Assembly (NCBI GenBank): GCA_022432975.1
Contig: CM039512.1
Coordinates: 32,379,545 to 32,443,544 of the forward strand
DNA length: 64,000 nucleotides
Direction of reading: 5' to 3'
DNA from: Begonia masoniana
Taxonomy: Eukaryota > Streptophyta > Magnoliopsida > Cucurbitales > Begoniaceae
The notes under the pieces were generated by a model, which searched no databases, was not told the origin of the DNA, and saw only the letters and a list, made by a program, of their open reading frames with translations. How positions within the stretch are numbered: the stretch's first letter is position 1; each line of letters starts with the position of its first letter. Positions 45,240 to 59,443 of this stretch are shown piece by piece. The position numbers and the translations under genes are program-made.

Positions 45240-45818
45240 TTATGTAAGGCTTTGTGCATCTTCTTTAATTGACTCTGTCATTGATCCTCCTATGTCTCGT
45301 AATGGATCATGGGGCTTGGTTGCACCTTGATTTGCATCATTCTCTCCCTCTTTGAAAATATTCATCCTATAATATCCTGCATCATACAAGAATAAGTTAC
45401 TAACATTAAAAGAAACGCTTATATTACTATATTCACTCAGTAAGTCAATTTTGTAAGCATTGTCATTGATGCGTTCTAAAACTTGGAATGTCTCCTCGTG
45501 GTTGCAACTTGTTCTTTCGTTGTTAGACAAATCTTTCATTTCTTAAGTGAATCCAAACCCAATCTTCGGGTTCAAATGTTACTTTCACTCGACTTTTGTT
45601 AGCATGCCTTGCGTAGTGCCCATTCCTTTTCTCAATGTTGCCTCGTACCTTTGCATGCAAATCCTTTACAAACTCGGCCTTTTTCTTTCCATTAATATTA
45701 GCAAACTTGTAGGCATAGGTAAAATATCAAGTGCAGTTAAAGGCTTAAACGATAAACAATTTCAAATGACGAATAAGAAGTAGTAGAATGAACAACTGAT
45801 ATGCCTCAGGAGCCATTG
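45240..45818 (-). pseudogene. Integrase C-terminal remnant of a second Ty3/gypsy lineage
   Basis: Minus-strand translation in several frames gives FEIVYRLSL-like, VRGNIEKRNGHYA, FEPEDWVWIHL (45560-45590) and VLERINDNAYKIDLLSEY (about 45480-45430), then the FNVSNLFLYD and GGSMTESI tails. This is the conserved end of integrase (GPY/F region and tail) of a Ty3/gypsy group other than that of elements A and D. It is badly frame-broken and cut at 45818 by LTR F. Confidence 0.75.
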
Positions 45819-48405
<2,587 letters not shown>

Positions 48406-48610
48406 TGTAATACCCGGCTTGTACGGATTTCGGGTTTAATATATTATATTCATATAATATATTATATGTGGCATTTTTAGTAATTATGTCAAATCAAGTC
48501 GGTTTCGCAAACAGAAAGCTTTATTGCGATCCTAACGATTAATAGGAATTTTAAGAATATTACGAGAATTTTCGGAATAGTGACGCAATATTCCGAGTAA
48601 TTATGTTCTC

Positions 48611-48772
48611 GTTTTTTTTTTTGTTTTTTTTTTTTTTTGTTTTTTTTTTTTTGTTTTTTTTTTTTTGTTTTTTTTTTTTTGTTTTTTTTTTTTTGTTTTT
48701 TTTTTTTTTTTTGTTTTTTTTTTTTTTTTTTTTTTTTGTTTTTTTTTTTTTTTTTTTTTTGTTTTTTTTTTT

Positions 48773-48803
<31 letters not shown>

Positions 48804-48914
48804 TTTTTTTTTTTTGTTTTTTTTTTTTTTGTTTTTTTTTTTTTGTTTTTTTTTTTTTGTTTTTTTTTTTTTGTTTTTTTTTTTTTTGTTTTTTTTTTTT
48901 TGTTTTTTTTTTTT

Positions 48915-48945
<31 letters not shown>

Positions 48946-49114
48946 TTTTGTTTTTTTTTTTTTGTTTTTTTTTTTTTGTTTTTTTTTTTTTTGTTTTTTT
49001 TTTTTTTGTTTTTTTTTTTTTGTTTTTTTTTTTTTTTGTTTTTTTTTTTTTGTTTTTTTTTTTTTTTTTGTTTTTTTTTTTTTTGTTTTTTTTTTTTTTT
49101 TTTGTTTTTTTTTT
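48611..49114 (+). repeat. T/G tract, 504 nt, mostly G followed by 10-19 T
   Basis: About 40 runs of T separated by single G. In the 3' LTR the same flanks (TTCTCG and TTTTATTAAAATTAG) are separated by only about 14 bp (58081-58093), and in S2 by a similar length. So it is an insertion in U3 of this copy, or an artefact. Confidence 0.96.
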
Positions 49115-49447
49115 ATTAAAATTAGTAAACGAGTCCGTTTCACGAAGAGAAAGCGTCATTATGACCCTAACAAGTAATTAGAATTTAAGGAAGTTTTGGG
49201 CATTTTTGGAGTTTAAGCGCTATGTTCTGAATAAATACGCTATCGTAAAGTAAACGATGGTTTAGTAAAAATAGTAAACGGGGTCCGTTTTAACGAACGG
49301 ACAGTTTTAATAAAGCCCTGACGACGAATATGAGTTATTGACAAATAAGGAATTTTCGAAAATCCGAATCGTTGGACGATTAACGAAACGAAGGACGAAA
49401 CAAATAGATTTAAGTAAGAAGGGCAAAATGGTAATTTGCAAATCCAT

Positions 49448-49500
49448 TTTATAAAAACATCACAATCATTTTCTCTCCCTCACTTTCTCTCCTCTCCTTC
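49448..49500 (+). promoter_or_regulatory. TATA box and pyrimidine-rich start region of B 5' LTR
   Basis: TTTATAAAAA (49448-49457) is followed about 20-40 bp later by a CT-rich stretch (TTCTCTCCCTCACTTTCTC), the usual plant TATA plus Y-patch layout. It is upstream of donor 1, as expected for an LTR promoter. The same order occurs at 58434 and, reversed, near 12720. Confidence 0.6.
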
Positions 49501-50463
49501 TCTGGATCGCACGAACAGGGAGCTTTCTCCCTCCCTTTGACCGCCGGCGATTTCCTCCTCCGAACTCCGATTCGAGCTCCGTTCGTTTCGTTTTCTTCAC
49601 GGTTCCTCCTCCCCTCGCTACCCTCGGTATGTGGCTTTAGTTTTCGAGCGTTTATTTCGAGTTTTCGGGTCGATTTAGTTTTAGGGTTTCGATTAGGGTT
49701 TCGATAAAAATGTCGAATTAGGGCTCGTAATTAATAGGTTAGCCGTAATTAAGCGTATATTGAACGTATTGGACGTTATTGGACGAAGAAAAATCAATTT
49801 GCGAAAAAGTTAAAATTTGGTAAAATCTCGGGTTTTAGGAAAAACTCGGTAATTGAGGTTTCGAATTGTCGAGCTTGAATTGACGTTTAAAAGCTTCGAT
49901 TAATTGAGTTGGAACTTTAGGAATTGCCTTAGTTAAGGTTTTATTGAAATTGGACGTTTAGTAGTTTAAACCTGTTTTGACAAAGTTGCGTTTTGCCCAG
50001 ACGAACGACGCTCGTGGACGAAGCTCAGCGTGCTAAGGACATCAGGTAAGTCTTCGCGACTTGTTTGGCCGATTGGCCTACACCATAGATTTTGTTGATC
50101 GAGGAATTGGAGAAATTGTTTGTTAAATTGCTTTGGTGGGGTAGTTAGGTTAATCGTTTTATAGGTCGTTTGTTTGTTGTCTTGATGGTACATATGTTGT
50201 TTGTTTATATTCTGCTTATGTTATAGTATTGCACATGTTCACGCATCACGGTTTCCGAAAGGCATGAAAATGAATTTGTATGCATGTTTTTATGAAAAAG
50301 GAAAATGTTAATGAATAAGTATGAATGTCTGTAATCTGATGTCGACGGTGGTGGTGGTTCAGACATGGCTGCTTGGGGAGCATGTCTTCCCCCCGGTTAG
50401 ATACGAGGGGCTATCCAATCGCGGGATGTGCCGTTCCTATCTAGCGAGAGTGAGGCCACGGTG

Positions 50464-52670
50464 AAGTATAAGTATAAGTATAATATAAGTATAAGTATAA
50501 GTATAAGTATAAGTATAAGTATAAGTATAAGTATAAGTATAAGTATAAGTATAAGTATAAGTATAAGTATAAGTATAAGTATAAGTATAAGTATAAGTAT
50601 AAGTATAAGTATAAGTATAAGTATAAGTATAAGTATAAGTATAAGTATAAGTATAAGTATAAGTATAAGTATAAGTATAAGTATAAGTATAAGTATAAGT
50701 ATAAGTATAAGTATAAGTATAAGTATAAGTATAAGTATAAGTATAAGTATAAGTATAAGTATAAGTATAAGTATAAGTATAAGTATAAGTATAAGTATAA
50801 GTATAAGTATAAGTATAAGTATAAGTATAAGTATAAGTATAAGTATAAGTATAAGTATAAGTATAAGTATAAGTATAAGTATAAGTATAAGTATAAGTAT
50901 AAGTATAAGTATAAGTATAAGTATAAGTATAAGTATAAGTATAAGTATAAGTATAAGTATAAGTATAAGTATAAGTATAAGTATAAGTATAAGTATAAGT
51001 ATAAGTATAAGTATAAGTATAAGTATAAGTATAAGTATAAGTATAAGTATAAGTATAAGTATAAGTATAAGTATAAGTATAAGTATAAGTATAAGTATAA
51101 GTATAAGTATAAGTATAAGTATAAGTATAAGTATAAGTATAAGTATAAGTATAAGTATAAGTATAAGTATAAGTATAAGTATAAGTATAAGTATAAGTAT
51201 AAGTATAAGTATAAGTATAAGTATAAGTATAAGTATAAGTATAAGTATAAGTATAAGTATAAGTATAAGTATAAGTATAAGTATAAGTATAAGTATAAGT
51301 ATAAGTATAAGTATAAGTATAAGTATAAGTATAAGTATAAGTATAAGTATAAGTATAAGTATAAGTATAAGTATAAGTATAAGTATAAGTATAAGTATAA
51401 GTATAAGTATAAGTATAAGTATAAGTATAAGTATAAGTATAAGTATAAGTATAAGTATAAGTATAAGTATAAGTATAAGTATAAGTATAAGTATAAGTAT
51501 AAGTATAAGTATAAGTATAAGTATAAGTATAAGTATAAGTATAAGTATAAGTATAAGTATAAGTATAAGTATAAGTATAAGTATAAGTATAAGTATAAGT
51601 ATAAGTATAAGTATAAGTATAAGTATAAGTATAAGTATAAGTATAAGTATAAGTATAAGTATAAGTATAAGTATAAGTATAAGTATAAGTATAAGTATAA
51701 GTATAAGTATAAGTATAAGTATAAGTATAAGTATAAGTATAAGTATAAGTATAAGTATAAGTATAAGTATAAGTATAAGTATAAGTATAAGTATAAGTAT
51801 AAGTATAAGTATAAGTATAAGTATAAGTATAAGTATAAGTATAAGTATAAGTATAAGTATAAGTATAAGTATAAGTATAAGTATAAGTATAAGTATAAGT
51901 ATAAGTATAAGTATAAGTATAAGTATAAGTATAAGTATAAGTATAAGTATAAGTATAAGTATAAGTATAAGTATAAGTATAAGTATAAGTATAAGTATAA
52001 GTATAAGTATAAGTATAAGTATAAGTATAAGTATAAGTATAAGTATAAGTATAAGTATAAGTATAAGTATAAGTATAAGTATAAGTATAAGTATAAGTAT
52101 AAGTATAAGTATAAGTATAAGTATAAGTATAAGTATAAGTATAAGTATAAGTATAAGTATAAGTATAAGTATAAGTATAAGTATAAGTATAAGTATAAGT
52201 ATAAGTATAAGTATAAGTATAAGTATAAGTATAAGTATAAGTATAAGTATAAGTATAAGTATAAGTATAAGTATAAGTATAAGTATAAGTATAAGTATAA
52301 GTATAAGTATAAGTATAAGTATAAGTATAAGTATAAGTATAAGTATAAGTATAAGTATAAGTATAAGTATAAGTATAAGTATAAGTATAAGTATAAGTAT
52401 AAGTATAAGTATAAGTATAAGTATAAGTATAAGTATAAGTATAAGTATAAGTATAAGTATAAGTATAAGTATAAGTATAAGTATAAGTATAAGTATAAGT
52501 ATAAGTATAAGTATAAGTATAAGTATAAGTATAAGTATAAGTATAAGTATAAGTATAAGTATAAGTATAAGTATAAGTATAAGTATAAGTATAAGTATAA
52601 GTATAAGTATAAGTATAAGTATAAGTATAAGTATAAGTATAAGTATAAGTATAAGTATAAGTATAAGTAT
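50464..52670 (+). repeat. (TATAAG)n hexamer tract, about 368 units
   Basis: 2207 bp, pure except for one irregular TAATATAAG unit near 50480. It starts after GAGGCCACGGTGA in intron 2 of B and ends at TATTTGCTCTCTGG. All long frames through it (SISI, LYLY, TYTY, LILI repeats) are by-products of the period-6 sequence. Confidence 0.98.
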
Positions 52671-55400
52671 TTGCTCTCTGGAAATCGGATTCCAGAGAGC
52701 AAACCGAGGGGATGAATCGCTGCAAACATGCAGCGACCAATTGCTGCCAATGGCAGCGACTGGGCGCTGCTCATGGGCAGCGACTGGGCGCTGCATGCAG
52801 CGACCAATTGCTGCCAATGGCAGCGACTGGGCGCTGCATGCAGCGACCAATTGCTGCCAATGGCAGCGACTGGGCGCTGCTCATGGGCAGCGATCAGTCG
52901 CTGCACATGGGCAGCGACTGGGCGCTGCTCATGGGCAGCGATCAGTCGCTGCACATGGGCAGCGACTGGGCGCTGCTCATGGGCAGCGACTGGGCGCTGC
53001 TCATGGGCAGCGATCAGTCGCTGCACATGGGCAGCGACTGGGCGCTGCTCATGGGCAGCGACTGGGCGCTGCATGCAGCGACCAATTGCTGCCAATGGCA
53101 GCGACTGGGCGCTGCATGCAGCGACCAATTGCTGCCAATGGCAGCGACTGGGCGCTGCTCATGGGCAGCGACTGGGCGCTGCTCATGGGCAGCGATCAGT
53201 CGCTGCACATGGGCAGCGACTGGGCGCTGCATGCAGCGACCAATTGCTGCCAATGGCAGCGACTGGGCGCTGCATGCAGCGACCAATTGCTGCCAATGGC
53301 AGCGACTGGGCGCTGCATGCAGCGACCAATTGCTGCCAATGGCAGCGACTGGGCGCTGCTCATGGGCAGCGATCAGTCGCTGCACATGGGCAGCGACTGG
53401 GCGCTGCATGCAGCGACCAATTGCTGCCAATGGCAGCGACTGGGCGCTGCTCATGGGCAGCGATCAGTCGCTGCACATGGGCAGCGACTGGGCGCTGCTC
53501 ATGGGCAGCGACTGGGCGCTGCATGCAGCGACCAATTGCTGCCAATGGCAGCGACTGGGCGCTGCTCATGGGCAGCGACTGGGCGCTGCATGCAGCGACC
53601 AATTGCTGCCAATGGCAGCGACTGGGCGCTGCATGCAGCGACCAATTGCTGCCAATGGCAGCGACTGGGCGCTGCTCATGGGCAGCGACTGGGCGCTGCT
53701 CATGGGCAGCGACTGGGCGCTGCATGCAGCGACCAATTGCTGCCAATGGCAGCGACTGGGCGCTGCTCATGGGCAGCGACTGGGCGCTGCATGCAGCGAC
53801 CAATTGCTGCCAATGGCAGCGACTGGGCGCTGCATGCAGCGACCAATTGCTGCCAATGGCAGCGACTGGGCGCTGCATGCAGCGACCAATTGCTGCCAAT
53901 GGCAGCGACTGGGCGCTGCATGCAGCGACCAATTGCTGCCAATGGCAGCGACTGGGCGCTGCTCATGGGCAGCGACTGGGCGCTGCTCATGGGCAGCGAC
54001 TGGGCGCTGCTCATGGGCAGCGATCAGTCGCTGCACATGGGCAGCGACTGGGCGCTGCTCATGGGCAGCGATCAGTCGCTGCACATGGGCAGCGACTGGG
54101 CGCTGCATGCAGCGACCAATTGCTGCCAATGGCAGCGACTGGGCGCTGCTCATGGGCAGCGACTGGGCGCTGCTCATGGGCAGCGACTGGGCGCTGCTCA
54201 TGGGCAGCGATCAGTCGCTGCACATGGGCAGCGACTGGGCGCTGCATGCAGCGACCAATTGCTGCCAATGGCAGCGACTGGGCGCTGCTCATGGGCAGCG
54301 ATCAGTCGCTGCACATGGGCAGCGACTGGGCGCTGCATGCAGCGACCAATTGCTGCCAATGGCAGCGACTGGGCGCTGCTCATGGGCAGCGACTGGGCGC
54401 TGCTCATGGGCAGCGATCAGTCGCTGCACATGGGCAGCGACTGGGCGCTGCATGCAGCGACCAATTGCTGCCAATGGCAGCGACTGGGCGCTGCTCATGG
54501 GCAGCGACTGGGCGCTGCTCATGGGCAGCGACTGGGCGCTGCATGCAGCGACCAATTGCTGCCAATGGCAGCGACTGGGCGCTGCATGCAGCGACCAATT
54601 GCTGCCAATGGCAGCGACTGGGCGCTGCATGCAGCGACCAATTGCTGCCAATGGCAGCGACTGGGCGCTGCTCATGGGCAGCGATCAGTCGCTGCACATG
54701 GGCAGCGACTGGGCGCTGCATGCAGCGACCAATTGCTGCCAATGGCAGCGACTGGGCGCTGCATGCAGCGACCAATTGCTGCCAATGGCAGCGACTGGGC
54801 GCTGCTCATGGGCAGCGACTGGGCGCTGCTCATGGGCAGCGATCAGTCGCTGCACATGGGCAGCGACTGGGCGCTGCATGCAGCGACCAATTGCTGCCAA
54901 TGGCAGCGACTGGGCGCTGCTCATGGGCAGCGACTGGGCGCTGCATGCAGCGACCAATTGCTGCCAATGGCAGCGACTGGGCGCTGCATGCAGCGACCAA
55001 TTGCTGCCAATGGCAGCGACTGGGCGCTGCTCATGGGCAGCGACTGGGCGCTGCATGCAGCGACCAATTGCTGCCAATGGCAGCGACTGGGCGCTGCTCA
55101 TGGGCAGCGATCAGTCGCTGCACATGGGCAGCGACTGGGCGCTGCTCATGGGCAGCGACTGGGCGCTGCTCATGGGCAGCGACTGGGCGCTGCATGCAGC
55201 GACCAATTGCTGCCAATGGCAGCGACTGGGCGCTGCATGCAGCGACCAATTGCTGCCAATGGCAGCGACTGGGCGCTGCTCATGGGCAGCGATCAGTCGC
55301 TGCACATGGGCAGCGACTGGGCGCTGCTCATGGGCAGCGACTGGGCGCTGCTCATGGGCAGCGATCAGTCGCTGCACATGGGCAGCGACTGGGCGCTGCA
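52671..55400 (+). repeat. GCAGCG hairpin minisatellite, three unit types
   Basis: It opens with the 11-bp stem GCTCTCTGGAA / TTCCAGAGAGC (52673-52700). From 52730, units of 20-24 bp are each an inverted repeat: GCAGCGatcagTCGCTGC, GCAGCGactgggCGCTGC, GCAGCgaccaattGCTGC. There are more than 100 units; the third type is always followed by the second, but the overall order is irregular. It is in the exon 3 cassette position. Confidence 0.97.
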
Positions 55401-56257
55401 GTGGAGAATGAGAAGAAGGTTGCTTTTGTCGCCTTTCACTTGGCAATGGATGCCCGTTTTTGGTGGGACTCGATCAAGTCGACTACGGATGTATCAGTTA
55501 TGACTTGGGATCGGTTCAAGTTTTTATTCTTTGATAAATATTTCAGCCGTACGGTGAGAGTGGCCAAGAGGAATGAGTTCACACAGTTAAAGCAGACAGG
55601 TTCGGTTGCCGAATACATACGGAAGTTCGAGGCTTTGTCACGATTTGCACCACGTCTTGTCAGTGACAATGAAGAAAAGGTGCACCAGTTCATGGAAGGA
55701 CTTAATCCAGAGATTCGGATGCACGTTGTAGTATCGGGGATTATAGATGTGCCCTATTCTGACATTGCAGCTAGAGCTCTGGACATCGAGGCTGCCAGGG
55801 CGACTTGTGTTAGGCCGAAGGAGCCAGCAAAGGGCTTCTTTCGTGAGATCCAGCCTCAGTCATGGGACCGAGACTGGCCACCAAGTGAGCATCAACAGCC
55901 ACGACAACAGAGGAGTGATAAGAGATCCTACGATGGTAAGGGGCGACCGGGGAAAAGGAAAGCAAATCCAAGAGGCTATTCAAAAGCCTTGTGTCCGCAG
56001 TGCCAGAAGCAGCACTACGGTGATTGTCTGACACGTACCAACAGGTGTATCGGTGTGGGGAACCTGGCCACTATATCATGAATTGTCCGTTATCAAACCG
56101 AAATCAACCAGGTCGAGATCAACAGGGTAGGGATCAAGGAAGGGTTATACCAAGGGTCTTTGCTTTCATCAAGCCTGACGACGTCGACGATGGGGCCCAG
56201 CCTTCTACACTTGCAGGTATTCTTTTAATTACCTGTACGGCAATATTATTGTTATAA
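55401..56257 (+). pseudogene. gag of element B (N-terminus missing, frameshifted)
   Basis: Capsid core: AFVAFHLAMDARFWWDSI, TWDRFKFLFFDKYFSRTV, EFTQLKQTGSVAEYIRKFE, VHQFMEGLNPEIRMHV, ARALDIEAARATC. First knuckle: CPQCQKQHYGDC (about 56000). A one-base deletion near 56048 moves the second knuckle (YRCGEPGHYIMNC) into another frame, which stops at 56257. The frame begins without a start codon of its own, directly after the hairpin array. No protease block follows. Compared with A and D, roughly the first 100 residues are missing. Confidence 0.88.
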
Positions 56258-57860
56258 TAATAATGAAAATGATAGGCTTGAAAAGTAAGAGAATAGGATG
56301 GTGGGTAAGAAAGATTATTAGGTGAACCTCGAAGACGAAACAATAGGTTACCAATAGGACGATAAAGACTAATAAAAAATATAGTTATACATTAGTAGGA
56401 TTAGTCGACTTAATTAACGGAGTTTACACACTTAAGGTTGAGTAACAATTCGAGGAATACACACGATGAGATATGGATTTAAGTAGGTAGGAATTTTGTC
56501 TAATTGACAACCCCTTGAGTATTAGAATACGACTAGTCAAGAAAGAAGAAAGTTTATATACAACCTATAGAAGGATACCCTAGACTGTTGAAATGTCAGG
56601 AGTGTGTTTGGAATAGATCAGGTACCGTGGAACTCGTATATTGGGAATTAGTATGGAGTTAAGAGCGTCTGGGTTAAGAGAGGACTCGAGAGTTAAACTC
56701 AGAATGATTTTCGAGTAGAATAGTTGAAATTTGACAAAAAGGAACGAACAAAAATAGACTAGTCGGCACACTCGAAGTAGCCTTGAGGGAATTAGGAATG
56801 TAGAGAAAGGTGAAGTAGATAGTTGAAATAAATGAGAGGTTAAGTTAGAAGCATAGGTTGGCGTTAAAGGTCGGCAAATTGTAGAATTTGTGATTTATAA
56901 AATAAAGAGGGGGACAATTTTTAGCAAATTTCTAGAGATCGACTCGTGTTTGGCAAGTCGAGACTAAGTAATACATAAATGGCTTAGGTTAGAACGACTA
57001 GTTTTGGAACGCTTCAAGGATGAGATTTAAAGACTTGATGATGCTCGGAGGTGATAGAGACTTAAGTTAAGATAAATGACTATAGCGGAAGTAATAGAGA
57101 AAGATTTGAAATTTAGATTCAGCGTTAGGGTAAGTAAATTGAGAAGGCATAGAGGGCGTAAAACGATTAGGTACGTATTCGATAGACAATGGATTTAGAA
57201 AGTTAGAAACTAGGCCAAAGGAACTTGATTTATTGAGTCGAGGTTTAAATAGAGGGGAGTTAGATTACAACTTGGAGGTTATTAGGAACCCTTGAACAAC
57301 AATCAACCCAAATGACGTTAGAAAGTCGAAGTTATTTAAGGATTAAAGATAATAGGCAGTCTTTGGGTAAGGACCTATTGATAAGTTCGTAAGCCTAGCG
57401 TTTGAATGACTAGATATAGACCAACGCGTGCTCAGGTCGTCAGGTGACAGGTACGCAGTTTGAGGTCATTTGGTTGAGACTTATAGATTTGATGAGAATT
57501 GGTGCATAAACTGAAGGTGAGGACTACAATCGGTTGTTGTGCGGGTGATTAAGTGAAGGTCGAAGGTTGGTATACGCGTAAGAGTTAAAGAGACAATATG
57601 TCGCCAGGTTAATTGATTAGGAATGTGAGATTTCCGATGTAAATTGTGCTCACACCTTAGAAAGAGAGTAAATGATTGAGTCGAAGGTAGTGAATGCAAA
57701 TTTAAGGCCGATGTAGGAGAAATAGCACAAGATTTTGGTTTAAGAATCACAAAAATAACCGTAAGTTACCGATGATAAATCGAAGGATAAGACCGTAAGG
57801 CGTGGGAACGTTAATATCAGGGACTATAGTGGAGCAAATTTTGTGGACAAAATTCTGAAT
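56258..57860 (+). other. Non-coding internal region of element B
   Basis: About 1.6 kb with stops in all frames and no RT, RNase H or integrase motif that I can find. Only short frames (for example 56580-56771 and 57481-57750, minus strand) occur, without recognisable domains. It ends with GTGGACAAAATTCTGAATAA, the block that normally lies between integrase and polypurine tract in this lineage, which supports internal loss of pol rather than a different element. Confidence 0.7.
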
Positions 57861-57873
57861 AAGGGGGGTAGAA
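57861..57873 (+). other. Polypurine tract of element B
   Basis: AAGGGGGGTAGAA immediately precedes TGTAATACCC of the 3' LTR. Confidence 0.85.
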
Positions 57874-58433
57874 TGTAATACCCGGCTTGTACGGATTTCG
57901 GGTTTAATATATTATATTCATATAATATATTATATGTGGCATTTTTAGTAATTATGTCAAATCAAGTCGGTTTCGCAAACAGAAAGCTTTATTGCGATCC
58001 TAACGATTAATAGGAATTTTAAGAATATTACGAGAATTTTCGGAATAGTGACGCAATATTCCGAGTAATTATGTTTCTCGTAATGTAATGGATGTTTTAT
58101 TAAAATTAGTAAACGAAGTCCGTTTCACGAAGAGAAAGCGTCATTATGACCCTAACAAGTAATTAGAATTTTAAGGAAGTTTGGGCATTTTTGGAGTTTA
58201 AAGCGCTATGTTCTGAATAAATACGCTATCGTAAAGTAAACGATGGTTTAGTAAAATAGTAACGGGGGTCCGTTTTACGAACGGACAGTTTTAATAAAGC
58301 CCTGACGACGAATATGAGTTATTGACAAAATAAGGAATTTTCGAAAATCCGAATCGTTGGACGATTAACGAAACGAAGGACGAAACAAATAGATTTAAGT
58401 AAGAAGAGCAAAATGGTAATTTGCAAATCCATT

Positions 58434-58490
58434 TTATAAAAACATCACAAATCATTTTCTCTCCCTCACTTTCTCTCCTCTCCTTCTCTG
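58434..58490 (+). promoter_or_regulatory. TATA box and CT-rich region of B 3' LTR
   Basis: TTATAAAAA at 58434-58442 followed by a CTCTCC-rich stretch; same arrangement as 49448 in the 5' LTR. Confidence 0.55.
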
Positions 58491-59443
58491 GATCGCACGA
58501 ACAGGGAGCTTTCTCCCTCCCTTTGACCGCCGGCGATTTCCTCCTCCGAACTCCGATTCGAGCTCCGTTCGTTCGTTTTCTTCACGTTCCTCCTCCCCTC
58601 GCTACCCTCGGTATGTGGCTTTAGTTTTCGAGCGTTTATTTCAAGTTTTCGGGTCGATTTAGTTTTAGGGTTTCGATTAGGGTTTCGATAAAAATGTCGA
58701 ATTAGGGCTCGTAATTAATAGGTTAAGCCGTAATTAAGCGTATATTGAACGTATTGGACGTTATTGGACGAAGAAAATCAATTTGCGAAAAAGTTAAAAG
58801 TTGGTAAAATCTCGGGTTTTTAGGAAAAACTCGGTAATTGAGGTTTCGAATTGTCGAGCTTGAATTGACGTTTTAAAAGCTTCGAGTAATTGAGTTGGAA
58901 CTTTAGGAATTGCCTTAGTTAAGGTTTTATTGAAATTGGACGTTTAGTAGTTTAAACCGTTTTGACAAAGTTGCGTTTGCCCCAGACGAACGACGCTCGT
59001 GGACGGAGCTCAGCGTGCTAAGGACATCAGGTAAGTCTTCGCGACTTGTTTGGCCGATTGGCCTACACCATAGATTTTGTGATTCGAGGAATGGAGAAAT
59101 TGTTTGTAAATTGCTTTGGTGGGGTAGTTAGGTTTAATCGTTTTATAGGTCGTTTGTTTGTTGTCTTGATGGTACATAGGTGGTTTGTTTATATCTGCTT
59201 ATGTTTAGTATTGCCATGTTCACGCATCACGGTTTCCGAAAGGCATGAAAAATGAATTTGTATGCATGTTTTATGAAAAAGGAAAATGTTAATGAATAAG
59301 TATGAATGTCTGTAATCTGATGTCGACGGTGGTGGTGGTTCAGACATGGCTGCTTGGGGAGCATGTCTTCCCCCCGGTTAGATACGAGGGGCTATCCAAT
59401 CGCGGGATGTGCCGTTCCTATCTAGCGAGAGTGAGGCCACGGT

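Larger units (their letters stand above)
48406..55400 (+). repeat. 5' LTR of element B (expanded, 3' end missing)
   Basis: 48406-50460 aligns with 57874-59443 except for the T/G tract at 48611-49114 and many one-base, mostly homopolymer, differences. Donor 1 (CTCG then GTATGT) is at 49627, acceptor 1 at 49999-50000, micro-exon 50001-50045 (45 nt), donor 2 at 50046, first pairing arm from 50077. Acceptor 2 and its arm are absent: the hexamer tract runs into the hairpin cassette. Confidence 0.85.

Noticed and set aside
44381..45272. Two plus-strand frames of 62 and 84 codons as small genes
   Set aside because: No domain, no start context, and the second is shaped by the GC-rich repeat patch and antisense integrase sequence.
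48637..49177. Phe- and Lys-rich open frames in the T/G tract
   Set aside because: Pure low-complexity translation of T and G runs; the tract itself is doubtful.
50464..52670. Telomere-like or centromeric satellite
   Set aside because: TATAAG is not a telomere repeat (plants: TTTAGGG) and the tract lies at a defined place inside an LTR in both copies.
50428..56081. Very long open frames (up to about 1,700 codons) through the TATAAG and GCAGCG arrays on both strands
   Set aside because: They exist because units of 6, 24 and 48 bp carry no stop in those frames; products are SISI/LYLY or WALL-type repeats with no conservation, promoter or start context. Only the gag part after 55401 is real coding sequence.
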